Assembly: GCA_963082975.1 (NCBI GenBank)
Contig: OY720350.1
Coordinates: forward strand, 46,578,734 to 46,642,733
Direction of reading: 5' to 3'
Length of the DNA: 64,000 bases
DNA from: Labia minor
Lineage: Eukaryota > Arthropoda > Insecta > Dermaptera > Spongiphoridae
The translations under genes were made by a program, and so were the position numbers. Position 1 is the first letter of the stretch. The number at the start of each line of letters is the position of its first letter. Shown here piece after piece: positions 9,594 to 21,567 of the stretch. Under the pieces are notes generated by a model that worked only from the letters and a program-made list of their open reading frames with translations, was not told the origin of the DNA and did not search any database.

Positions 9594-10452
9594 AAGAGTG
9601 TTTCTTTTAGAGGTATAGACTTTAAATTGCAATAAAACTACGATGGATTATTCGATTGACATGAATTTTATTTATACGAAAGATAATCTTGTGCCATTAC
9701 ATTTTATATATGATTTCTGGCATATGACCGCCACGGCTGGCTCGGATGTTGTCCAATCTGGACGTCCAATTTTCGATAACTTTTTCCAACACTTGTGGCC
9801 TTATATCGGCAATAACAAGGCGAATGTTGTCTTCCAAATGGTCAATCGTTTGTGGCTTATCCACATAGATCAATGACTTTACATAGCCCCACAGAAAGTA
9901 GTCTAGCGGTGTTAAATCACAAGATCTTGGAGGCCAATTCACAGGTCCAAAACGTGAAATTAGGTGGTCACCAAACGTGTCTTTCAATAAATCGATTGTG
10001 GCACGAGCTGTGTGACATGTTGCGCCGTCTTGTTGGAACCACAGCTCCTGGACATCATGGTTGTTCAATTCAGGAATGAAAAAGTTAGTAATCATGGCTC
10101 TATACCGATCACCATTGACTATTCGGGTCTTCCTCAATGCTACGCTCTACAGTAGCAATAGCTTCTTCTGTGCGCACCGTGGGGATGCGAGTTATCAATA
10201 AGAGTAAACGTGGTGCGAAAACGTTCCATGGTTAATCGAATTAACTGCTCTGATGGACGACGATAAAATGGACGTAGTGCACGATACGTATTCCGCACAG
10301 AATCATTATTTTCGAAGTAAAATTGCACTATTTGCAAGCGTTGTTCAGGCGTGAGTCTATTCATGATGAATTGCCAAACCAAACTTTAAATCGGTCGTCA
10401 ACTTGAACAGTAATGCCAACTTAAAGTTCTATACCTCGAAAAAAACACCCTT
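9594..10452 (-). mobile_element. Internally deleted rosa-like mariner (859 bp)
   Basis: Terminal inverted repeats of about 30 bp (AAGAGTGTTT... and, inverted, AAGGGTGTTT..., both continuing to GAGGTATAGA) are flanked by TA on each side (9592-9593 and 10453-10454). The element is about 450 bp shorter than a typical 1.3-kb mariner, because of an internal deletion whose junction lies near 10119. It sits inside a non-LTR fragment whose sequence resumes to the right. Confidence 0.85.
9697..10382 (-). pseudogene. Mariner transposase, frameshifted and internally deleted
   Basis: The N-terminal 80-codon piece (10140-10382) starts MVWQFIMNRLTPEQRLQIVQ and carries the first helix-turn-helix of a Tc1/mariner DNA-binding domain; it then shifts frame within HGAHRR. 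The C-terminal piece (9697-10137) has QQDGATCHTA and SCDLTPLDYFLWG, which hold the second and third catalytic Asp with 41 residues between them, the DD41D spacing of the rosa family. The first catalytic Asp and the second half of the DNA-binding domain are missing through the internal deletion. It cannot be catalytic, but the ends could be mobilised by a related transposase. Confidence 0.85.
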
Positions 10453-10454
10453 TA

Positions 10455-10500
10455 TGTCTGAAGATGCATAGAGGTCATACTGCTATCTGCCTGGATGATA
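10455..10500 (-). pseudogene. Non-LTR fragment 2, upstream part beyond the mariner
   Basis: GTCTGAAGATGCATAGAGGTC continues the retrotransposon sequence broken at 9591. The same junction is uninterrupted at 4498-4530 and 11625-11655. The homology fades after about 10500. Confidence 0.6.
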
Positions 10501-11155
10501 GAAACAAAAATTGATCATTTATCTTAAATTTGAGTATCTATAGTAATGAAATTAATGTGTATGGATCATTTATAATAATTATGGGCGTTGATGTATAATA
10601 CTTATATTGAGTGATCAATGTCTTCCTGAATAGGAATCTACAACAAAGAATTTTAAATATTATAAAACGATTTCTGCATTTCAATAAGTTTATTCAAAAC
10701 AAAACAATTTATTATCTCGCAATTTTGTTATTAATTAAATGATTATCATTGAGTTTGATCAAATACATAATGTATCAAAATATAATATCAAATGACAATC
10801 AAAAAATCAAATCACGCTTTAAAAATACAAAACATTTTCATTAAATTGAACAAACAATGCAATCATGATGATTTTGCATTGCCAACTTGAAATACGTGAC
10901 ACAAAATGTTATTTTATTTATTATCATTTTAGGCAATCGGTTTCCGTCTTTCATTCACCTGGCAGATATCAGGATTAACATCTTTTGTTAAACAAATATA
11001 GATGAATGTTTTCATTGCTGGATTATCTATTTAATAGGAATTCTAGGTTATTATATTCTAAATAAATAAATACAATATTATAATATATGTTTAATTTCTA
11101 TAGAATTAAAATAGTGACTATTTTTTTTTTTGAAATTTTCAGTTCAATTATTTAC
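10501..11155. other. AT-rich DNA, no gene seen
   Basis: Nothing recognisable on either strand beyond short A/T runs. Confidence 0.4.
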
Positions 11156-11230
11156 TAACTAGCTGCTCAGAGCGCCTTCGGCGCTCTTCACACCTAGACG
11201 GGGGCTCCGCCCCCTGTACCCCCGAATTGT
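11156..11230 (+). mobile_element. Probable 5' end of an RTE-like element, with two hairpins
   Basis: ACTAACTAGCTGCTCAGAGC leads into two perfect short hairpins: GAGCGCC-TTC-GGCGCTC (11170-11186) and GGGGGC-TCC-GCCCCC (11200-11214). GC-rich hairpin starts after an ACTAGCTG motif are seen at the 5' ends of several arthropod RTE-type elements. The class is inferred; a matching 3' end is present at 13750-14088, but I cannot show the two belong to one insertion. Confidence 0.35.
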
Positions 11231-11392
11231 ACATAGTATTTGGTGGTTGAAAGTATTAAAAGGTTTTCATCCATTTTGTTTCAATCAGTATATTACATAA
11301 AACATTCATGTCTTTTTGTGTTCTTATTTAAAAAATATATTTTAATTTAATCACTATATTAATTATAAATAAATTATTATTGTATATGTTAT

Positions 11393-12170
11393 ATCTATCT
11401 ACCTATGTGGCTCAAAGATACTCTAAAGTTCTTAGCCGCAACAACCACATTTCTCCAAGTGTCCCTATCCTGAGCCCTTATTCCATCTCTCTTACGTCCC
11501 TTCCTACGCGTCATTGGTTTTCCAAGCGGACGTTTTCCAATCGGTCTTCCCACCAATATCTTTTTCCTCTCCCATTCTTGCCACGTGCCCTGCCTATCGC
11601 AGCTTTTTCCCTTTTATAACCCTAACTATTTCTGAAGATGCAGAGAGGCCAATTTCTTGTCATACAGTCTCCCTCATACCCGGTGACCTCATCTTTCTTT
11701 GGCCAATAAATGCAGGGAAGAATCCTATTCTCAAATACTCTGAATCTACTCTCATCTCCAAGGGTCATAGACCATGCCTCCCACCCATATAATGCAACAG
11801 GCAAAATAATCTTTTTATATATTCCCTTTGATAATAATTTTGAAGAGATAAGCCTCTTTATTGCAGATAACAGGCGTTTCCCGATTGCAACCCCGATTTA
11901 AATTCTCCTCAAATATTATTATCCTTCGTGATTACATTCAATTTTTCTACATATTCAAATTCTACATTTTGCATCTTAAGATTTTGTATGTTAATACTCT
12001 TCCTCTTTGTTACTAAATATTTTTTCTTATCACTATTAATTTCAAACCTCCATTAAATTTTCCTCGCTATCTGTAATCGCAATTGCCGAATCTCCTATTA
12101 TATTTAAGTCGTCTGAGTAACCTAATATTTTACAATTGATTTCCGCATCTTATTCTTTCTTTACTACCTT
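11393..12170 (-). pseudogene. Non-LTR retrotransposon fragment 3 (RT palm to C-terminus)
   Basis: This is the best preserved copy. The minus-strand translation begins near 12170 with GYSDDLNIIGDS (catalytic Y-x-D-D at 12108-12119, Ser in place of the usual Ala), then an EINSDKKKYLV-like block, and at 11804-11622 YGWEAWSMTLGDESRFRVFE. It ends with the conserved 3' part shared with 4262 and 9340. Several frameshifts and stops make it non-functional. The fold and order identify a LINE ORF2 reverse transcriptase; RTE, CR1 or Jockey cannot be separated here. Confidence 0.75.
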
Positions 12171-13675
12171 CAAGAGAAATTTGAAGATTGAAAATTTGAA
12201 AAAGTTTATCCGGATCTATTGAGTTATGCGTATGTTTTACTAAAGTCTACAAATAATTAGTGAACAGAAATATTGAATTCGCGGTTTTGTTCCTAATATC
12301 TGTCATAATGAAAATATCTTAATTAATGTTGGTCGATTTGGCCTGAACCCGCAATGATATCTCCTAATATTTCCTCCTCCTATAGTTTATAAGTATTGTA
12401 TATGTTATAATAGAGTATAATATTTCTTGATCATTACATTTTGGTATTTTATTTTCATTGCTAGATTATTATTGAATATTTTTAATTATAATGAAACTTG
12501 AGAAAATGCAAAAATAGAGACTTGAGACAATTTATAAAAATTAACGGTATAAAACTATAGATAAATGACCAATATATACATTCATTAATAGTATTAATTT
12601 AAATTAATTGATTTATTTGTTTTTTTTATTATAAAGTTCATTTATTAATTTTTTTAGATCATAGTTATTTTCCTTAAAAGAAACTTAAATTCTGTGGTGC
12701 TAGGGGATTTGAAAATTATTCGTCGCAATATGAAGATTTCGCTTACAGTTTCTGTCATGTCCGACCTCCATCCAACAGTTATTTTCTGTTAAGTTTTTTG
12801 CTTCTCTTAATCATGTGATCTATATATTTAATTTTTTTTGATTCATTATAATAAAATTTAAACAAATAAAAATTTTTACTTTGTTAATTTATATAAATTT
12901 CAATATAAACTGATTGTGAGTGATACGCTTAGCCAATACTCTGAATATTTTGTGTACAAAAATATTGAATGTTCTTAGCGAGATTTGATATAAAGTTGTA
13001 CGATTTGTCCTAAATCTGAATTAGAAGAAAATTATAAATTGCATTAAAATGAGACCTTTTAGAATAAATTATTTAATTGAAATGATATTTAAATATAAGA
13101 ATTTAAAAAAATATTATATTCTTTGTTTGGCAATTGTTATTTAATTATGTGCAACATGATTCGACTTGCACAGAGCATCATTATTTTTTATTAATATCAC
13201 ATAATAAAAATGAATCTTTTAAACATAATAAATAAAAAAGACATTTTAATAAATTTAAAAAATATACCCAATTTAAAAATGTCAAAAATTTAAAACAACT
13301 TTATATCATCATATTTTAATTTTTATATAATATATATATATATTTAGTAATTAATAATAGAGTAATTAAATTAAAATAAAAAACAAAGATAATATAATTC
13401 AGTCATTTTAATTCAGGTTAAATAATATTTTTTTTTATTATCCAATGATAAAATTTATATATTATTATATATATATTATAGAAAAGTAGAAATATTCAAT
13501 TAAATAAAAAATAATTTAAGATAAAAATATGATCTAATAAATATTTTAATTAAATTGAGAACTTTTAGAATAAATTATTTAATTGAATTGATATTTGTAT
13601 ATTAGAATTTAAAATAAAAAGGGAAATATTATAATAATTCTTCGATTGGGAATCTCTATGATAATTCATTGTTTG
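12171..13675. other. AT-rich DNA, no gene seen
   Basis: Very A/T-rich. A block around ACTTTTAGAATAAATTATTTAATTGAA recurs at about 13057 and 13560, a local duplication. No coding signal. Confidence 0.4.
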
Positions 13676-13892
13676 AAATGATTCCGCTAGGCCGACAGTG
13701 AGCCGCGAGCTGCTCTTGAATGAACAACACGGAGAATTATATAAACTTTAAAAAATTAATTTCTGCGGTTATTGATAAGATATTAATAAAATTTATAGCC
13801 TATGTTACTCTAGAGGTATATAAGAATATTGTGATGTAATTTCAAAGAAATCGGTTCAGCCAATTCTGAGTCTATAAAATAGTAATTTTCCG

Positions 13893-13975
<83 letters not shown>

Positions 13976-14088
13976 GTGAAAAATTCTAAAGTCACTTTTG
14001 GATTCTAGAGGTCATGAAACGCGAAGATATGCAAAAATTTTTAAATTCTGAGCAATGTGCAGACAAAAACCTTTTTTTATATATATAG
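13676..14088 (+). mobile_element. RTE-like 3' end
   Basis: The segment TATAGCCTATGTTACTC, then AAATCGGTTCAGCCAATTC, then a (GACA)n array and finally CCTTTTTTTATATATATAGAT has the order of the 3' ends of arthropod RTE-type elements. These carry a TATAGCC block, an AATCGGTTCAG block, a short tandem repeat and a TATAGAT-like terminus. No ORF remains. Confidence 0.5.
13893..13975. repeat. (GACA)n microsatellite, about 21 units
   Basis: Uninterrupted GACA repeats inside the RTE-like 3' end. The open frame at 13810-13995 reads VCLS repeats and is an artefact of the array. Confidence 0.95.
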
Positions 14089-14737
14089 ATATACAAGTAA
14101 AAAAAACAAATTATAAACTCAAAAAGTAAAAATATTTAGAGGTCATCAAACTTTCTACATTATACATTTTTATAACTTAAGATTAAACAAAATATTTATT
14201 AAATTAAGAAAAATTTAAAAATCTATATAAAATCTGAATGATTGTGGTCTAATTAACGGTTTATAGGTTTATACAAATGTAGGTATATTTATAAATATAA
14301 TTACAAATGTTTGATGAAATATCTGCGTGGTTATGTGTGCGTGTGTGTTGGTGAATGTTTTTGACTTTGAATAATGGAGTCAATTAATATCCTTCACAAC
14401 CATTATAATGAATAGGAGTCATGAATGGCCCATAATGATGTACAAATTTATGTGATTCAAATTGAAAACTTACAGGTTGTATTAATCAAGTGATCATTCG
14501 AGATAATTAATTTCAACTAAATTATTAAGTTTTTTCAAGTTTGGAAAATTATAGAAATAAGTAAATAATATAATATTACATAAATTACTATTAAATTTCA
14601 TTATTTTACTTTCAATTAACTATATTATTTGGTAAATATAAAAATTTTGATTTCTAAAAATTATTTATTTTATATCACCAATAAATTAATTTTATATCAT
14701 AGTGTAAAGTTATAAAATATAAAAATAATGAAAAAAA
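14089..14737. other. AT-rich DNA, no gene seen
   Basis: Contains a short GTGTGTGTTGGTG stretch near 14337. Otherwise featureless. Confidence 0.4.
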
Positions 14738-15347
14738 TCTGGAGTGTCTCCACTCGACAATCTCGCAAATTTGAATTGGATTAAATAACATATATTAATT
14801 TAAATTAAATTAAATTTATTATTTATTATAAATTATAAATTAAAATTAATAAAGAATATTTATTAAAACAGCGCATGTTTGGCTCTTTGTTGATGGCACC
14901 ACGTCTTGGCGCGTGAGATTGGCAGTGTTAAAAAATTACTTCTCGTACTTTCAACCATTGAAATTCTAGATATAGCAGTTTTATACAATCATTAATCATG
15001 TGAAAAATTATCAAAAATATATCTTTATTTTTACGGTCATTTTAGAGGATAAAAAATCAAAACGTTGTAGGTAATGACCCTCTTCCGGTTGAGCTACATT
15101 TCTCAAAAGTTGATAGAAAACTATAAATTTTGAATAATGCCCATGTACCAAATTTCATCATTCTAGCTCAAACCGTTTTTGCGTAATCTTGGATACATAC
15201 ATACACACACACATACACACACACACACATAGAGAGAGACATTTTTCTCAAACTAAAATGATTCAGGAACCTTCAAAACGTATAAAAACATCAAAATCTC
15301 AACATCGAAAATTTTCGTGATCGCAATACTATCTCTGGCGAGATAGT
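14738..15347 (-). mobile_element. Helentron-like element, copy C
   Basis: Full-length. The 5' palindrome ACTATCTCGCCAGAGATAGT is at the right edge, a (GT)n/TATGTATG zone near 15194-15235, and the 3' hairpin at the left edge is followed by AGATTTTTT rather than CTAA. Confidence 0.8.
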
Positions 15348-16569
15348 AATAAGAGGAGGAAAATTTTGAAAAAATTATAATAATAAAATATAATTTATTT
15401 TAATTCCGATTTAAAAAAGTATATATAAAAAATATATATTGTTATATTGTATATCTCCTAGGTACGTAAAATATATCAATAGCTCTTTAGCATATATTTG
15501 TATAAATGTTAGGAAGGCTGTAAAATAAAATTTAAATAAAAATGTACAGTGGATATATTATAAATATATAAGGGAATTGTTTTAGATGATTTTATAAATT
15601 AATAATAAATTTAAGATGAGATGCAAAAGTTTTACTGATTAAGAAATAAACCCCAAAATGTTTTTAATAAATTTTTTTTTCTTTAATATAATGAAATATT
15701 TCTTAGTCTATCTATTATATAATATAAAATTTGAAGTTATTTATTTAATTTTTTATTAAATATGTTTGACCATTGGTAGAAATTATGTTTTCTTTGATAG
15801 ATGTTAAATGACAATTCATCCTAATATAATACTTTCTATTAAGTATTCTGTCCTTTTTCAACTTTAAAAATATTCTGTTGATTTAAATAAAATTTAAAAA
15901 AAAAAAAACAAACAAAATAATGTTATATGAATGAAATAATTAACTGATATGAATGTTAATCTCATACGAAAGTAAAAAAAAAAGCAAATAAACAATATTC
16001 CAATTTGGTGTAACCCCGTAGATGAACAACTTTCATTAGTTAGAAAGTGCATTCTGCTTGCCCCTTGACCTACCACCATTAGAAGAAGTGCTCCAGGACA
16101 TGACTAGAATGTCTTCCTTCTCTTTTCATTTATTGTAGAGTAGATAGCAAATAATAGAAAAGTTAATTAAATGATATGAAAAAATATATTATGAAAAAAA
16201 AACTTACTGAAATTTAAAGAAAAGTATATTCAAGTAGAGAGCAAACAATGATACTACGACCACATTTATCTTTTTTATTATGGAGATATTTTTATAATAA
16301 TATAATTAATGATAATATGAGAAAACAACAAGATTTAAATTTATTTAAATAAGTTAATTAAAATATTAAAAAGATAACAAGATTTTTATTTTTAATGACA
16401 AATTACATCCGAAAATGATAGAAAGAACAATACTTTAATGAAATTTGAATGACTAATTAATGACTTAATTAAATTACTAATAATAACTTATTTTAACACT
16501 TAAATACTTGTTTTTTTTGAATACACAATATATTTAAAATTATTAATTATATTGTAAATAATTATTTTT
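15348..16569. other. AT-rich DNA, no gene seen
   Basis: Low-complexity; a small island at about 16000-16120 has no recognisable motif. The 61-residue minus frame at 15894-16079 is not supported. Confidence 0.4.
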
Positions 16570-17178
16570 ACTATCTCGTAAGAGATAGTATTGCGATCAC
16601 GAAAATTTTCGATGTTGAGATTTTGATGTTTTTATACGTTTTGAAGGTTCCTGAATCATTTTCACTAAGGTTGAGAAAAATGTCTGTGTGAGTGTGTGTA
16701 TGTGTGTGTGTATGTATGTAGACAAGATTTCGCAAAAACGGTTTGAGCTAGAATGATGAAATTATTCAAAATGGACATTATTCAAAATTCATAGTTTTCT
16801 ATCAACTTTTGAGAAATGTAGCTCAAACGGAAGAGGGTCATTACCTACAACGTTTTGATTTTTTTTCCTCTAAAGTGACCGTAAAAATAAAGATATATGT
16901 TTGATAATTTTTCATATGATTAATAATTGTATAAAACTGCTATATATAGAATTTCAGCTTGATTGATTCGCTGAAATTACCAGAATTAATTTTTTAACAC
17001 TGCAAATCTCACGCGCCAACACGTGACGTGGTGCCATCAACAAAAAGCCAAACATGCGCTGGTTTAATATTTATTATTTATAATTTATAATTAATTAAAT
17101 TTAATTTAAATATAATATATTATGTTATTTAATCCAATTCAAATTTGCGAGATAGTCGAGTGGAGACACTCCAGCTAA
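16570..17178 (+). mobile_element. Helentron-like element, copy D
   Basis: Full-length: 5' palindrome ACTATCTCGTAAGAGATAGT, microsatellite zone at about 16684-16720, and 3' GCGAGATAGT, hairpin and CAGCTAA. The variant base pair in the 5' palindrome (GTAAG) is shared with copy A. Confidence 0.85.
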
Positions 17179-17362
17179 TTTAACACTGCAAATCTCACGC
17201 GCCAACATGTGCCATGGTGCCATCAATAAAAAGCCAAACATGCGCTGGTTTAATATTTATTATTTATAATTTATAATTAATTAAATTTAATTTAAATATA
17301 ATATATTATGTTATTTAATCCAATTCAAATTGCGAGATAGTCGAGTGGAGACACTCCAGCTT
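17179..17362 (+). mobile_element. Helentron-like element, partial tandem copy D2
   Basis: Directly downstream of copy D and in the same orientation, the family's 3' third is repeated from TTTAACACTGCAAATCTCAC through the hairpin to CAGCTTA. The pattern is a tandem 3'-end duplication. Confidence 0.85.
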
Positions 17363-17409
17363 ATTTTAATGTTACATTAAGAAAATAAATAAATTATAAA
17401 TGAAAAAAT

Positions 17410-18088
17410 CTGGAGTGTCTCCACTCGACTCTATCTCGCAAATTTGAATTGGATCAATTAACACATTTATTATATTTAAATTAAATTTAATTAATTAATT
17501 TATAAATTAAAATTAATAAATAATATTTATTAAACCTGCGCGTGTATGGCTCTTTGTTGATGGTACCACGTCACTTGCCGACGAGTGATGTGTAATGTTA
17601 AAAAATTAATTCCAGTACTTTCAGCCATTCAATCAAGCTGAAATTTTATATGTAGAAGTTTTATAAAATTTTTAATCATTTGTAAAACTATCAAACATAT
17701 ATCTTTATTTTTACGGTCACTTTAGAAGAAAAAAAATCAAAACGTTGTAGGTAATGACCCACTTCCGGATGAGCTACATTTTTCAAAATTTGATAGAAAA
17801 CTACGAATTTTGAATAATACCCGTGGATCAAATTTCATTCATCATCCGGATGAGCTACATTTCTCAAAAGTTGATACAAAACTACGAATTTTGAATAATG
17901 CCCGTGTACCAAATTTCATTATTCTAGCTCAAACCGTTTTTGCGTAATCTTGCTAACACACACATATACTCACAGAGATTTTTCTCAACCTTAGTGAAAA
18001 TGTCTCAGGAACCTTCAAAACGTATAAAAACATCAAAATCTCGACATCAAAAATTTTCGTGGTCGCAATACATCTCTGGCGAGATAGT
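17410..18088 (-). mobile_element. Helentron-like element, copy E
   Basis: Inverted relative to D and D2, 47 bp away, 3' end to 3' end. It carries an internal 81-bp tandem duplication (17765-17845 and 17846-17926, each starting CCGGATGAGCTACATTT). The short open frame at 17940-18143 covers repeat sequence only. Confidence 0.85.
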
Positions 18089-21000
18089 AAAAAGCTCAAA
18101 AGTATTTTTTTTTATAATTCTTTGGACAGTTTTTTGCATTTAAATTAGTATTAATTAATTAATTATATTAATTTAATTGAGTGTCTTATTATTTGCTTTA
18201 TAAGGATTTATTTTATAAAAAGAATTGATAATATATAACATAATGCTATGAATTTATGATGCATAGAATTTTTTGGGAATTATTAATATTTATCCTCTTT
18301 ATCGTGAATTTTTAATCTCATCCTTTGAATTAATATTAGAACTAAAAATTGTTATTAATTTATACATTATACACACCTTTTGCTTTAAGTTTGGGGGTAT
18401 TTTGTACTCAAATTAAGTGTTTTATTGTTTGCTTTAGAAGAATTTAATGTATACTTTACAAAGGGTAGTTAAATCGAATATATCACCCCATTAAATCTTT
18501 AAAGATTAAGGAAAGATTTTAAATATCTCTATATTTTTTATATTGGAAGAAGTTGTAATTTTTATTTTTAAATGAGACATATTATATATATATTAAAAAG
18601 GATTTACGATATATAAACTTATAAATAGGGAATTAGCTTAACATTGGTTGAGTGAAGTGTGATGTATTGGAATTTATTTATTATCCACTTAAATAGTCGG
18701 AAATATTTTCACAGCAGATTCGAGACATGTTGGGGAGATGGAAATTTCCTCGGGTGTATTTAATTCGTATGTGCCGGTTGCTGTTACGAGGGGCGATCGT
18801 TCCCCTGGCTGGCTGACTGACTGGCTGGCTCATGGGGAACACGATGACTCACCATACACGATGTGGAGGGTGAAAGAAAGGGGAAGAAGAGGCCTCCTCA
18901 CAGACAAGCTTTCCATGTCCTCGATACTTTGTTCGTATTCGAGATGATTCAATCCCAGCAGGAAATTCGATTTGGAATAAAACACTACCAATAAAAATAA
19001 CAACAACAACAACAAAGACGACAACGTCCATACCATGTCTACTTCCGATATTTCATTCAATAAATGTCCATTATATTATTAAACAAAACAAAATGAAAGA
19101 TATTTCTCCTTTATCCTTTCTGTAAGGATATATGAGATTTGTAAAAAAAATATTCAATTCAATTTAATTATTATTTTTTTTATATTCTATTAACAACTTT
19201 CAAATACATTTGAATAAATAAATAATGAAAAATAATAAATGAATAAAATAATATAAAATAAACATTAAACGATATGCTTGCTTTCTAATTCAATTGAAAT
19301 GTAAATGTTTATTGTTCAATATTTTCTTATTAAATATATAAGATATGTTTTAATTATACTATACTAAAAATATATGCAATTTAAAATAATATTATTTTTT
19401 TTGTTTATGATACTTTTTAAATTGATGCATTGTTAAGATTCAAATTTAAAAGTTTTTCTTATTTAAATTTGTTTGTGATAAATTTTTAATAAAATAAAAA
19501 TAATTATTTAATAAAATTTAAAATTGTATTCAGTTTAACTCATGTTTTTCTGATTAAAATAGTTATTCGAAACAATTTTTATTTATACTTTATTAACATA
19601 ATATTTTTATAAGCATTTATCAGTCTTTATTTGCTTGCTAATATGAGCTATTCAGAAGCTAAACCGAATAACTCTAATTTTTAAAATGTTGCTAGTAATG
19701 TAATGTAATGTAATCTTCAACATATGAAGTGAATATTGAACTTGATAATCTTAATATTGAAATGCAATATACATTTTTCTGTAATCAATAACCCTGAATT
19801 TAATATAAACTGTCAACTTTGGGCTTCATTTTCTCAGTTTGTTTATATGTGAAGTTAATCGCTTTGGCATCTGAGTGGCTCAATTATAAAGATAATATAT
19901 GAACATTAAGGAAATGTGAAAGGTAAAAGAGTGATAACTTGATCACATCAGAAATATGATGGTTTTAACGATGATAATCATCATTTTATCCGCCCACATA
20001 AGATTAAATAATATTTATTTTTTTTTAAAAATTGTAATTAAATTTCAATTACAAATAAGGTATATAGAATATATGAGAAAAAAATTTCAATTTTCTCACA
20101 GAACAAATATATTTTTATTTTTTGTTTTATTTAAAATGTAATTCGACTACCCTTACCAATAAATCGTATATGTATATTTCTATTTGTTTTTAATTATATT
20201 AAAAGGATTATGTATTCTGCAATGGTGGATGTGGGGAGTTTTTTCTGCTGTCCCTTGGAATAAATTCATAGAAATACGATTCATTGGACGACTCCATTTG
20301 TTCAACGCTTCAATAAAATGATTCATCACTCAATTAAAGGGCAACCATTGAGTTCAGACTCATTTCAAAGAGAGAAAAAAGAAAAAAAAAGAACAAAACA
20401 AAAACGAATGAATTCAAAGGAATTGCATCAAATTGTTTGAGAAAATTGTGTTAATTTTTTATTTCTATCCTTAGGTCTTTATTCCTTCATAATTTAATCA
20501 AAAGTGTATCAATTTGAAAGGTAATTAGCTTTAGGAAATCAAATATTTCACATGAAAAATAAAATAGTAAAAGCTTTCAAATCAAATCGTTTAATTTATT
20601 AAAAATTTATTTATTTCCAAAGATGAATATTTTCTACTTATAATCTTATCAAAAAATTTCTAATTAATAGCTTGTTTAAACTTTTGGATTAATTTTATTT
20701 TAATGTGATTTAATAATAATTAAATTTAAATAAAATATACTAATATATATTAAAATATAGGTATGTTTATAAATATTGTTTTTTGCATTCATTTTTATCA
20801 ATATATTTAGGTATATTGTTAGTTATATACAAACGTGTCTTATCGTTAAATGAATTAAAATTATAGATGTATTATTTTTTTATTATTTACATTATTATTT
20901 CCATATATTAAATTTGTTAATTAAATAATAATATTTATTTTACCATTGGTTTAAAATGGATTAATAATGTTACCGATAGTGAACTTAAGAATCACATATA

Positions 21001-21107
21001 CAAGTATAATAAGTATGAAATATTAAGTAAAATATCCATTTTAAAAAGTGAAATTATTAATCGAATAAAAATGCTTCTGAACATAATCATTTTTCAAAAC
21101 TAAAAAT
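18089..21107. other. AT-rich DNA with islands at about 18720-18960 and 20215-20350
   Basis: No gene is supported. The island at 18720-18960 has GGCTGGCTGACTGACTGGC repeats and a CpG-containing GGGGCGATCG. The overlapping frames (18738-18947 plus, 18830-19060 minus) lack splice signals and recognisable domains. The second island (20215-20350) has GATTCATTGG and GATTCATCAC repeats. A (TAATG)n stretch lies at about 19695-19712. Confidence 0.3.
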
Positions 21108-21567
21108 CTGGAGTGTCTCCACTCGACTATCTCGCAATTTGAATTTTCATCAATTAACACATTTATTAAATTTAAATTAAATTTAATTATTTAAATTATA
21201 AATTAAAATTAATAAATAATATTTATTAAACCAGCGCGTGTTTGGCTCTTTGTTGATGGTACCACGACACGTGCTGGGGCGTGATTTGTAGTGTTAAAAA
21301 ATTAATTCCGGTACTTTCATCGATTCAATCAGGCTGAAATTTTATATGTAGAAGTTTTATACAATTTTTAATCATGTGAAAAACTATCAAATATATATCT
21401 TTATTTTTACGGTCAGCTTAGAGGAAAAAAAAATGAAAACGTGGTAGGTAATGACCCTCTTCCAAAAGAGCTACATTTCTCAAAAGTTGATAGAAAACTA
21501 CGAATTTTGAATAATACCCGTGTACCAAATTTCATTATTCTAACTCAAACCGTTTTTGCGAGATAGT
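21108..21567 (-). mobile_element. Helentron-like element, copy F (internal deletion)
   Basis: The segment between TTTTTGCG and GCGAGATAGT has been lost, removing the microsatellite and most of the 5' palindrome. The junction falls on a GCG shared by both edges. The other parts match copies C and G. Confidence 0.8.

Noticed and set aside
13810..13995. Open frame with VCLS repeats
   Set aside because: Direct translation of the GACA microsatellite.
17940..18143. Short frame with MSQEPSKRIKTSKS
   Set aside because: Falls in the Helentron-like repeat; the same stretch has stops in other copies.
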